A stretch of DNA of 64,000 nucleotides from positions 9,238,001 to 9,302,000 of the forward strand of contig NZ_JACHMF010000001.1 of the NCBI RefSeq assembly GCF_014204895.1. The letters run 5' to 3'. This stretch comes from Paractinoplanes abujensis (GTDB lineage: Bacteria > Actinomycetota > Actinomycetes > Mycobacteriales > Micromonosporaceae). Under the pieces are notes generated by a model that was given only the letters and a program-made list of their open reading frames with translations, searched no databases and was not told the origin of the DNA. Both the position numbers and the translations under genes were made by a program. Shown here in pieces: positions 42,953-50,926 of this stretch (its first letter is position 1; each line of letters starts with the position of its first letter).

Positions 42953-44897
42953 CCTCGGGCCTCGGTTCGTGCTGCTGCGTCTCCTCGTCCGGGTCCTGCT
43001 CGTCCGGCTTCGGGGACCGTCCTGGCGTCGGGTTGCCCGCCGTCGGCTTCTCCACAGCCGGCCTGTCCACAGCCGGTCGCTCCTCGGTCGTTTCTTCCGC
43101 CGCCGGGTCCTTCTCGGCCACCATGGCCTGCCCCCGCACGACGGCCTTACCGTGTCCGTTGAGCGAGACCGACTCGGCCGCGACCTTCACCGCCCGCCCC
43201 GGCGGGATGATCGCCTGCGTCTGCGAAGCCTCGTCCTCCCGCACCGGGCGCGGCTTGGGCGGCACGATCCGTTGCGCCGTCGAGCCGTCGTCCGGCGTCC
43301 GTGGGGTCGAGCCGTTGCCGGGCGTCCGTGGGGCGGACTTGTCGTCCGGTCGCCGGGAAACCGAGCCGCCCTGAAGTCGCTGCGTGACCGAGCCGTCGTA
43401 CGGCCGCTGCGGGGCCGGGCCGTCGGGCGGGCGGCGTGGGGTGATGACGGCATGGGAGACGTCGGCCGTGGTGATCTCGGTCTTGGCCACCCGGGCCCGC
43501 CCGCTGACCGGGTTGGGCGGGGGCATCGGCTCGTCCCGTTCGCCGGGCGCGCCCAGCAGCGTGGTGATCAGTCCCGGGCTGTCCATCGGGGCCGGGACGG
43601 TCGGTTGAGCGCCGGCCGACGTGTCGGGCAGCTTGCGCGGCAGGGCGTTGAGCACCGCGCCGACCAGCTTGGCGCCGACCCGTTCGAGCAGGTCGGTCGA
43701 GCGTTGCACGTCGGCCGTACGGGTGCGGTTGGCCCGGACCACCAGCAGCGCGCCGTCGGTCACCTTGCCCAGCACTGCCGCGTCGGCCACCCCGTGCAGC
43801 GGCGGCGCGTCCACGATGACGATGTCGAACCGCGAGGTCAGCTCGTTCACCGTCGCGGCCAGCCGGGGCGACGCCAGCACCTCGCCCGGATCGGCCCGCT
43901 TCTCGCCCGGTGGCAGCACGGTGAGCCGCCCGGCGAGCGGGTCGCGCAGCACGTCGTTGAGGCGGGCCCGCCCGTCGAGCACGTCGGCCAGCCCGGGCCC
44001 GCCGCCCATCGACAGGTAGCGGCCCACGCCGGGGGAGCGCAGGTTGGCGTCGACGAGCAGCACCCGCGCCCCGGTCTCGGCCATCGCTATGGCCAGCCCG
44101 CACGACACCGCAGTGGTGCCCTCCTTCGGACCGGCCGCGGTGATCATCAGGGCGGTGCCGTGGCCACGCACCAGATCGGCCGGGAGCAGGCTGCGCAGCC
44201 GGCGGAAGGCCTCGGCCAGCGCGGAGTCGGCCTGCCCGGACCGGGCCCAGCGCCCGCTGAGCGAGATGACGCCCACGGTGCCGATGCCGAGGCGGCGCAG
44301 GTCGTCCTCCTCGGTGACCGTCTTGCGGCCGGCCTCGCGCGCCGCCACGCCGACCCCACCCACGAGGAGTCCGAGCACGGCCGAGAAGCCGATGTTGCGG
44401 GCCAGGTGGCCCGGCTCCTGCACGGTCACCGCGTCCTGGGCCACGGTGATCTGCGGCGGCGGCCCGCTGTCGGCCGCGGTGCCCGGCGGGTCGAGCTTCT
44501 TGGCCAGCGCCACCAGCGCCGCCGTGGCGTTGGTAACCATCGTGCGGCTGCGCTCGGCCGACGGGTCCTTGGCCGACACCACCAGCAGGTCGGTGCCCGC
44601 CTGGACCTCGGCCGACAGGCTTTCGCGCACCTGGTCGGCGGGCGCCGGCGGGTTCAGCCGGGCCGACACGGTCTGCGCCACCCGGGGCCCGGTGAGCAGG
44701 GCGATGTACGAGTTGAGGCGGCTCGCCTTGGCGTCCGGGTCACCCGCTCCGGTGCTCACGAACAACACCATCGACGACCGGTACGCCGGTTCCTGCGTGA
44801 GCGACAACCCGGCCGCGATCCCGGCCGCCAGCACCACCGGCACGACGATCCAGGCCCATCGACGCCGGGCCGCCCGTACGTATTCGCGCAGTTCCAC
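42945..44897 (-). CDS. Wzz/Wzc-like chain-length regulator with degenerate BY-kinase domain
   Basis: A 650-residue protein. Membrane helices at about 14-32 and 168-188 flank an extracytoplasmic Wzz loop. A cytoplasmic kinase-like domain follows: the P-loop region reads GPKEGTT (256-262), Walker A' is LLVDANLRSP and Walker B IVIVDAPPL. The P-loop Lys expected at position 261 is Thr. The C-terminal 200 residues are disordered and rich in Pro, Asp and Glu, with degenerate repeats of the form RTPDDGST; the Tyr cluster of true BY-kinases is missing. It probably controls polymer length without normal tyrosine autophosphorylation. It overlaps the flippase gene by 8 bp. Confidence 0.87.
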   Translation of the reverse strand: MELREYVRAARRRWAWIVVPVVLAAGIAAGLSLTQEPAYRSSMVLFVSTGAGDPDAKASRLNSYIALLTGPRVAQTVSARLNPPAPADQVRESLSAEVQAGTDLLVVSAKDPSAERSRTMVTNATAALVALAKKLDPPGTAADSGPPPQITVAQDAVTVQEPGHLARNIGFSAVLGLLVGGVGVAAREAGRKTVTEEDDLRRLGIGTVGVISLSGRWARSGQADSALAEAFRRLRSLLPADLVRGHGTALMITAAGPKEGTTAVSCGLAIAMAETGARVLLVDANLRSPGVGRYLSMGGGPGLADVLDGRARLNDVLRDPLAGRLTVLPPGEKRADPGEVLASPRLAATVNELTSRFDIVIVDAPPLHGVADAAVLGKVTDGALLVVRANRTRTADVQRSTDLLERVGAKLVGAVLNALPRKLPDTSAGAQPTVPAPMDSPGLITTLLGAPGERDEPMPPPNPVSGRARVAKTEITTADVSHAVITPRRPPDGPAPQRPYDGSVTQRLQGGSVSRRPDDKSAPRTPGNGSTPRTPDDGSTAQRIVPPKPRPVREDEASQTQAIIPPGRAVKVAAESVSLNGHGKAVVRGQAMVAEKDPAAEETTEERPAVDRPAVEKPTAGNPTPGRSPKPDEQDPDEETQQHEPRPEDE

Positions 44898-44900
44898 GCC

Positions 44901-46127
44901 CTATGCCCCTCTGCCCGCGGTGGTCGCCGCCCGGTCGAGCACCGCGGCGAACTGGTCGAAGAGCAGGTCGCGGGAGAACTGCTCGACCGCGAGCTTGTGC
45001 GCGGCGATCCGGGCCTGGGCCAGCCACGACTCGTCGCGGCAGTAGCGCGCGAACTGGTCGCCCGCCGCGTCGGTGTCGGTGGGGTCGAGCACCAGCCCGG
45101 CGCCCGTCTCGTCGAGCAGCTCGGCCTGCCACCCGCCGTAGTTGATGGCGATCGGGCGGCCCGCGGCCAGCGCGTCGAAGAACTTGTTGGCCGAGTTCTC
45201 CCACAACGCGCGGATGGGCCGCACGAAACTGGTCGACATCGTGGCCGCGCCCACAATCACCGGCAGCTCGCTCTTGGGTACCTTTTCCCACATCCGTACG
45301 GTGTCGCCGAGCAGACCGAGGTCGGCGGCGAGCCGCTTCGTGGGCTCCCATTCCTTGCCGTGTCCCACGATCAGCACGCGGATCTCGGGGTCGATGTCGC
45401 GCATCCGCTTGGCCGCGCGCACGAGGTAGTCGACGCCGTTCACCGCACCCAACGCTCCGGTGTAGACGATCAGTGGCCGGTCGCCGAGCCATTCGTGCCG
45501 GGAACGGAACTCGGCTACTTTCTCGTCCGCGACGGCGAACATCTCCATGTCGGCCGCGTTCGGGATCACGGTCGTACGGGTGGCCGGTCTTCTCTTCCTG
45601 ACGCCGGCCGCCATGCCGGGAGAGAGCGCGACAACCTCCTTCGCGTTGCGGTAGGCGAAGGTGGCCAGGGCGCCGGCCGCTCTACGGGCCAAGGGGTTAC
45701 GCAGGGCGCCCATCTCGATCGGCACCTCGGGCCACAGGTCGCGCACCTCGAACACGAACGGCACCCGGCGCACCTTGGCCGCCAGCACGCCGGGCACGGC
45801 GACGGTGAGCGGGGTGCTGGTGGCGAAGACCAGGTCGGCCCTCAGCGACGCCGCCTTGGCCGTGGCCACCGCCATGAACTGGAAGAACGCGCGGATCCGG
45901 CGGGCGTAGGACATCGAGTTGTTGTAGGGGATCGAGAACCAGTGCACCCGTACGCCGTCGTCCTCGGTCCGCCGCCAGCCCAGCTTGGGGTTCGTGCCGG
46001 TGATGTCGGTGGTGATGACGTCGACGGTGTGGCCCCGCGCGACCAGGCGACGGGCCTGCTCGTAGGAGCGGATGCCGCCCGCCATGCCGGGATTGCAGTA
46101 GTACTGGTGGATGTAGACGATGTGCAT
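44901..46127 (-). CDS. Glycosyltransferase, GT4 (WbuB-like)
   Basis: A 408-residue GT-B enzyme resembling WbuB-type fucosamine/HexNAc transferases: IHQYYCNPGMAGGIRSYEQA at the N-terminus, FVFEVRDLWPEVPIEMGAL, and NSANKFFDALAAGRPIAINY in the donor domain. It adds a later sugar to the lipid-linked repeat unit. It lies 14 bases after the aminotransferase gene and 3 before the Wzc-like gene. Confidence 0.92.
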   Translation of the reverse strand: MHIVYIHQYYCNPGMAGGIRSYEQARRLVARGHTVDVITTDITGTNPKLGWRRTEDDGVRVHWFSIPYNNSMSYARRIRAFFQFMAVATAKAASLRADLVFATSTPLTVAVPGVLAAKVRRVPFVFEVRDLWPEVPIEMGALRNPLARRAAGALATFAYRNAKEVVALSPGMAAGVRKRRPATRTTVIPNAADMEMFAVADEKVAEFRSRHEWLGDRPLIVYTGALGAVNGVDYLVRAAKRMRDIDPEIRVLIVGHGKEWEPTKRLAADLGLLGDTVRMWEKVPKSELPVIVGAATMSTSFVRPIRALWENSANKFFDALAAGRPIAINYGGWQAELLDETGAGLVLDPTDTDAAGDQFARYCRDESWLAQARIAAHKLAVEQFSRDLLFDQFAAVLDRAATTAGRGA

Positions 46128-46141
46128 GCCCGGCTGACCCC

Positions 46142-47284
46142 TTACGCGTTGGCCTCGGCGGCCACCGCGCGGACGGCGGTGGCGACTCGTTCCCGGTCGT
46201 GCTCGGTGAGTGCGGAACCGCTGGGCAGGCACAGCCCCCGGCGGAACAGGTCGGCGCACACGTCGCCGCCGCGCATCACGCAGTCGCGGAAGACCGGCTG
46301 CAGATGCATCGGCTTCCAGGTGGGCCGCGCCTCGATGGCGTGCGCGGCCAGCCGCTCGAGCACCCGGTCGCGGCTGGCGCCGAACCGCTCGGGGTCGATC
46401 AGCAGGCAGGTCAGCCAGTAGTTGGCCCGGCCGTACTCGGCGATCGGCATGAACGTCACGCCGGGCAGGTCGCCCAGCGCGGCGCGGTAGAAGTGACCCG
46501 TCTCCCGGCGCGCGGCGATCATCGAGTCCAGCCGCTGCAACTGGCCCCGGCCGACGGCGGCGAGCAGGTTGCTGAGCCGGTAGTTGTAGCCGACCGACCG
46601 GTGCTCGTAATGCGGGAACGGCTCGCGGGCCTGGGTCGACAGGTGCCGGGCGCGGCGGGCCACCCCGTCGTCGTCGGTGACGAGCATGCCGCCCCCGCCG
46701 GTGGTGATGATTTTGTTGCCGTTGAACGACAGCACCCCGGCCAGCCCGAACGAGCCGGCCGGCTTCCCGGCGTACGAGGCACCGAGCGCCTCGGCCGCGT
46801 CCTCGATCAGCGCCACGCCGTACCGGTCGCACGCGTCGACGAGCGGCCCGTAGTCGGCGCACTGGCCGTACATGTCGACGGCGATGACCGCGCGCGGCGG
46901 CCGGCCCTTGGCGCAGCGCCGCTTCAGCTCCTCGACCACCAGGGCCGGGTCGACGTTCCAGCTCGCGGTCGTGCTGTCCAGGAAGACCGGGCGGGCGCCC
47001 AGATACATCACGGCGTTCGCGGTCGCGGCGAACGTGAACGACGGGACCAGCACGGTGTCGCCCCGCCGCACCCCGGCCGCCACCAGGGCCAGATGCAGCG
47101 CGGCGGTGCCGCTGCTGAGGGCGACCGCGTGCCGCACCCCGACGATCTCGGCCACCTGCGCCTCGAACGCGTCGAGATCGGGCCCGACCGGCGCCACCCA
47201 GTTGGAGTCGAACGCCTCGAGCAGCAGCTTGCGCTCGAGCTCGCCGACGTCGGGCGGGGACAACCAGATGCGTGTCTCAGTCAT
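46142..47284 (-). CDS. DegT/DnrJ/EryC1 sugar aminotransferase (PglE-like)
   Basis: PLP enzyme of 380 residues that aminates C4 (or C3) of a keto-sugar nucleotide. PLP is held by Lys191 in SFNGNKIITTGGGG, with SSGTAALHLAL and IEDAAEALGASY as further marks. It resembles PglE/LegC-type enzymes that follow a 4,6-dehydratase. The dehydratase is encoded in the forward operon, so the two operons cooperate. ATG 47284 is 8 bp inside the deacetylase gene. Confidence 0.93.
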   Translation of the reverse strand: MTETRIWLSPPDVGELERKLLLEAFDSNWVAPVGPDLDAFEAQVAEIVGVRHAVALSSGTAALHLALVAAGVRRGDTVLVPSFTFAATANAVMYLGARPVFLDSTTASWNVDPALVVEELKRRCAKGRPPRAVIAVDMYGQCADYGPLVDACDRYGVALIEDAAEALGASYAGKPAGSFGLAGVLSFNGNKIITTGGGGMLVTDDDGVARRARHLSTQAREPFPHYEHRSVGYNYRLSNLLAAVGRGQLQRLDSMIAARRETGHFYRAALGDLPGVTFMPIAEYGRANYWLTCLLIDPERFGASRDRVLERLAAHAIEARPTWKPMHLQPVFRDCVMRGGDVCADLFRRGLCLPSGSALTEHDRERVATAVRAVAAEANA

Positions 47285-48047
47285 GGACTCTCGTCCTCAC
47301 AGCCCACAGCGGCCAGGCCGGGTGCAGGCCCTGGCGGTGGATCATCAGCGGGGAGTCGCCCGGCTGCATCGCGGGGCGCAGCGTGCTGGCGAAACTGGTG
47401 AAGCCGGCCTCGCGGGCCACGGCGACGTCGCGCCGGCCGAAATCGACGGCGGGATGCCCGTACGGGGCCGCGAAGTCCCTGACCTCCAGGCCGAGCTCGT
47501 CCTCGATCTCGCGCTTGGAACCGGCGATCTCGTGCCGCGCCTCGTCGTCGGACTGGTCGGCCAGCCGCTGATGCGTCACGGTGTGCGAACCGAAGTCGAA
47601 TCCGGCGGCCGCGATCGCGCGGCAGTCGTCCCAGGTGAGGTTGCCGGGCTGCCCGACCAGCCCGGTGGTCAGGAAGAACATCGCAGGGACGCCGAGCTCG
47701 CGCAGCACCGGGACGACGACGTCGCGCCAGCTCGCGTGCCCGTCGTCGAACGACAGACAGAACACCGGACCGTGCAGCGCGGTGTCACCGTCCAAGATGG
47801 TCAGCGCTTCGCTCCAGCTCACCAGCCGGCCGCGCCTGCGGAAGGCGAGCAGATGGCGGCGCAGATCGTCCGCGTACTCCGGCAGGACGTCGTGATAGAA
47901 GGGGAAAAACAGGCCCCCGGTCTCGGGCAGCCGCCGGAAAGCCCCGGCCGGCGCCAGAATCCGGCCCTGCACACGGGGTCGCGCCCGGAGCTTGCTGCGC
48001 AGCCCGAGCTCGTTGAGGCGTCGCTTGATCAAGGTCGGGGACTGCAT
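47277..48047 (-). CDS. Polysaccharide deacetylase (NodB-type)
   Basis: Metal-dependent CE4-family deacetylase of 256 residues that removes N-acetyl groups from GlcNAc-type sugars. The metal/catalytic pair SFDDG lies near residue 122 and the zinc histidines in SHTVTH near 172; PYGHP is the third motif. No signal peptide or helix is seen, so it may act inside the cell on a lipid-linked intermediate, or it may leave by another route. ATG 48047 has GGAGGG six bases upstream. First gene of the reverse operon. Confidence 0.9.
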   Translation of the reverse strand: MQSPTLIKRRLNELGLRSKLRARPRVQGRILAPAGAFRRLPETGGLFFPFYHDVLPEYADDLRRHLLAFRRRGRLVSWSEALTILDGDTALHGPVFCLSFDDGHASWRDVVVPVLRELGVPAMFFLTTGLVGQPGNLTWDDCRAIAAAGFDFGSHTVTHQRLADQSDDEARHEIAGSKREIEDELGLEVRDFAAPYGHPAVDFGRRDVAVAREAGFTSFASTLRPAMQPGDSPLMIHRQGLHPAWPLWAVRTRVHD

Positions 48048-48121
48048 CGGCACCCTCCGGCTTCCGCGGTCCGTATCGACCGTCGCCGTATCGACCCTCG
48101 CAAAGGGCGCCCGGGTGGCGT

Positions 48122-48137
48122 CAGTAGCAATTGTCAT
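48122..48137 (-). promoter_or_regulatory. Shared 16-bp motif, copy 2
   Basis: On the minus strand ATGACAATTGCTACTG, identical to 26042-26057, 75 bases before the deacetylase start. TGTGAAACAT lies 13 bases further upstream; the other copy has CGTGAAACAT 20 bases upstream. Likely a common control element of the two polysaccharide operons. Confidence 0.55.
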
Positions 48138-48253
48138 AAGGTACGTGAGGATGTTTCACATCATTTATGACGTGCCCGGCCTGTCCTTCCCTCGCCTTTG
48201 TGAATAGCCTCGGAGCCACGGGTATTCGTGCGTCTTTTCGCGGAAGGTGACGC

Positions 48254-49261
48254 ATGCTGCGACTGCACCGGGTGACCCCGACCGCCGACAACTGGGCCGA
48301 CCGCGCCACCTACGACGACCGGCTGATCTTCCACACCGAACCCTGGGTCGGCTTCGTGGCCGAAGCCCAGCGGGCCGAACCCGTGCTGGCCCTCGTCAAA
48401 GACGGCGCCGACCCGGTCGGCCACTTCACCGGACTGGTCACCAAACGCTTCGGCCTGCGCATACTCGGCAGCCCCATGGCCGGCTGGACCACCTCCTACG
48501 GGGGCTTCAACCTTGCGCCCGGCGTGCCGCGGCGGGCCGCGCTGCAAGCGTTGATGCCGTTCGCCTTCGACGAACTGGGCTGCGCCCACCTCGAGATCCG
48601 CGACCGCTTCACCACCGTGGCCGACCTCGGCGGGCTGCGGTTGCGCTGGGCTGAGGCCCCGACCGCGGTGATCTCGTTGGAACCGTCCGAGGAAGCCCTC
48701 TTCGCGGCGATGGCCAGTGCGTGCCGGCGCAATATCCGCAAGGCAGAACGCAGCGGAGTAACTGTCGAGGAAGTTGTCGCTGATCCGACATTCGCCGACG
48801 ATTTCTACGACCAGTTACGCGACGTATTCGCCAAACAAAACCTCGTCCCCACGTATCCGATCTCGCGCGTCCACGCCTTGATCCGCCACCTGGCCCCGGC
48901 GGGTCAGCTCCTCCTGCTGCGGGCCCGCGACTCGTCGGGGCGGTGCATCGCCACCGCGGTGCTTCCCTGGTATCACCGGACGATGTATTTCTGGGGCGGG
49001 GCCAGCTATCGCTCGTCGCAGCATCTGCGGCCCAATGAGACCCTGATCTGGCACGCTCTGCGGTGGGCCCGGTCGCGGGGGATCACCGAGTTCGACTTCG
49101 TGGGGGGTAACGCCTACAAGTCCAAGTACGGGACTGTTTCTGTTTCTGTGCCTTGGGCCCGCCGGTCTCGGTCTCCTCTTGTCGCCAACCTGCGTGATGC
49201 TGCTGCTCAGGGGTTTGCCCTCAAACAGCGGGCGGTTGCAAGGTTGACCGCTGCTCGCTGA
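48254..49261 (+). CDS. FemAB-like GNAT-fold transferase (third member)
   Basis: A 335-residue protein of the same broad FemAB/Acetyltransf_6 fold: IFHTEPWVGFVAEA, SPMAGWTTSYGGF, CRRNIRKAERSGVTVEEV (basic helix) and EFDFVGGNAYKSKYG near the end. It is not a close copy of the two paralogues at 36-39 kb. It is divergent from the deacetylase gene and closes the polysaccharide locus. Probable acyl or aminoacyl transferase acting on a sugar or lipid carrier. Confidence 0.83.
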   Translation: MLRLHRVTPTADNWADRATYDDRLIFHTEPWVGFVAEAQRAEPVLALVKDGADPVGHFTGLVTKRFGLRILGSPMAGWTTSYGGFNLAPGVPRRAALQALMPFAFDELGCAHLEIRDRFTTVADLGGLRLRWAEAPTAVISLEPSEEALFAAMASACRRNIRKAERSGVTVEEVVADPTFADDFYDQLRDVFAKQNLVPTYPISRVHALIRHLAPAGQLLLLRARDSSGRCIATAVLPWYHRTMYFWGGASYRSSQHLRPNETLIWHALRWARSRGITEFDFVGGNAYKSKYGTVSVSVPWARRSRSPLVANLRDAAAQGFALKQRAVARLTAAR

Positions 49262-49615
49262 GTTCGGGTTTCCTCTTGTTGGTTGCTCTCTGGGACGGCT
49301 GGCTTCCGCGTCGTGGACGAAGCCGGCGTCTGTCTCTCACCCGGGCGGACCTGAGTGGTGGGTCGTGCAACCGCACCGTGCCTTGCGCTCCGACGCTTCG
49401 CGCCTCGTCGCTGCGCTCGGCCACGTCTTCGGTCTGACGGAGGCTCGGCCCCTTCCCCCGGCCGTCCCAGCGCAAGTAACACGAGGGACCGCCGCTGGTG
49501 GTCGGCATCGCGCCGTACACCAGTCCCAGCGCAAGCGAGACGAGGGAACAGAGACACCGGCTGACAGGGCCGAGGCTGAGCAGATTCGTCCGGCCACGAA
49601 GGAGAGCAAAAAGGC
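49262..49615. other. Intergenic region between convergent genes, with a 26-bp direct repeat
   Basis: No gene is supported. Two imperfect copies of a 26-bp repeat (TCCCAGCGCAAG then ACGAGGGA, starting 49465 and 49524) lie 59 bases apart. The 3' end of the transferase gene has an unusual run of T-ending codons. The region separates the polysaccharide locus from the maltose regulon. Confidence 0.5.
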
Positions 49616-50665
49616 TCAGGCGGCCGACGAGGAGACCGGGCGGTCGCGATGGGCCGGAGCCTTGGCGGTGGAGTCGCGGACGACCAGCTCGGGACGGAAG
49701 AGATACTCCGAGTGCGGCGCCCCGTGCCCGTTGATCTCGTCCATCAGGGACCGCACGGCGGCAACGGCCATCGCGGTCACCGGCTGGCGCAGCGTGGTCA
49801 GCGGGGGATCGGTGAAGGCGATCAACGGGGAATCGTCGAAGCCGATCACCGAAACGTCGGAGGGGACGGAGAGGCCGCGCCGGCGGGCGGCCCGGATCGC
49901 GCCCAGGGCCATCAGGTCGGAGCCGCACACCAGGGCCGTCGCGCCCATGGCCAGGAGGCGGTCGGCCGCAACCTCGCCGCCTTCGACGCCGAACAGTGTC
50001 AGTGACACGTAGTCGTCCAGGTGGGCGTCGGCGATGCCGAGTTCGCGTTTCATGGCCTGCCGGTAGCCGGCCAGTTTGCGTTGCACGGCGATGAAGCGGT
50101 TCGGCCCCGAGATCATGCCGATGCGTTTGTGGCCCAGCGCGACCAGGTGGGTCACGGCCAGGTCGCCGGCCAGGCGTTCGTCGCAGGAGACGAACGGGGC
50201 TTCGATGCCTTCGGTGTAGCCGTTCATCAACACGATCGGCAGGGGGCGGTCGAGCAACCGCTGGTAGCGCGCGTGGTCGGCGGTCGTGTCGGCGGACAGG
50301 CCGGCGACGAAGATGATGCCGGAGACTTGCCGGTCGAGCAGCATCTCGACGTATTCGTCCTCGGTGACGCCGCCGGGGGACTGGGTGCACAGGACCGGGG
50401 TGTAGCCCTGCTGGGCCAGCGTCGATTCGATCACCTGGGCGAAGGCGGGGAAGATCGGGTTGTCGAGTTCGGGCACGACCAGCCCGACCAGGCCGGCGCT
50501 GCGTTTGCGCAGCCGTTCGGGCCGTTCGTAGCCGAGGACGTCGAGGGCGGTGAGCACCGCCTGGCGCGTCTCCTGGGAGACCCCGGGGCGGTCGTTGATG
50601 ACACGCGAGACCGTCGCCTCACTGACCTGGGCCTGACGGGCGATGTCGGCCATCCGTGCACGCAT
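49616..50665 (-). CDS. LacI-family repressor of the maltodextrin genes
   Basis: A 349-residue regulator: N-terminal LacI helix-turn-helix (MADIARQAQVSEATVSRVIN), hinge about residues 50-60, and a periplasmic-binding-like effector domain (LVGLVVPELDNPIFPAF; IGFDDSPLIAF near the end). It is divergent from the malE-like gene, and a pair of LacI-type palindromes lies between them. It matches the role of Streptomyces MalR: repressing maltose uptake genes until a maltodextrin binds. ATG 50665 is used; ATG 50653 is an alternative. Confidence 0.9.
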   Translation of the reverse strand: MRARMADIARQAQVSEATVSRVINDRPGVSQETRQAVLTALDVLGYERPERLRKRSAGLVGLVVPELDNPIFPAFAQVIESTLAQQGYTPVLCTQSPGGVTEDEYVEMLLDRQVSGIIFVAGLSADTTADHARYQRLLDRPLPIVLMNGYTEGIEAPFVSCDERLAGDLAVTHLVALGHKRIGMISGPNRFIAVQRKLAGYRQAMKRELGIADAHLDDYVSLTLFGVEGGEVAADRLLAMGATALVCGSDLMALGAIRAARRRGLSVPSDVSVIGFDDSPLIAFTDPPLTTLRQPVTAMAVAAVRSLMDEINGHGAPHSEYLFRPELVVRDSTAKAPAHRDRPVSSSAA

Positions 50666-50704
50666 AGCGACAACTCTAGTGCTGCTGCTTTTCCGGGGAG
50701 AGCC

Positions 50705-50736
50705 TGCAAGCTCTTCCATTGTATGCAAGCTCTTGC
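50705..50736. promoter_or_regulatory. Paired LacI/MalR-type operators
   Basis: GCAAGCTCTTGC (50725-50736) is an inverted repeat GCAAG-N2-CTTGC. A second, weaker copy, GCAAGCTCTTCC, starts at 50706, 19 bases earlier, about two helical turns. Both lie between the divergent repressor and malE-like genes and fit MalR-type sites. Confidence 0.65.
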
Positions 50737-50926
50737 TAACGTCGCCGCAACAACAGCGACACAGGCCGATGTCCGGTGGCCGAGCCGCTAGCTGCGCTTA
50801 TTCGAGTGTGGCTATGGAATCGCACTCCCTACTCAGCCCGCAAGCCCGCAAGCGGAGCCAGCGGCTGTTGAAAGTTTCAGCAAGAGATGCCACATCATGA
50901 TCCTCGCGATACGACAGGAGACGCAC

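Noticed and set aside
42792..46421. 1209-codon plus-strand open frame under the Wzx/Wzc/GT4 genes
   Set aside because: Antisense to three recognised genes; low-complexity composition.
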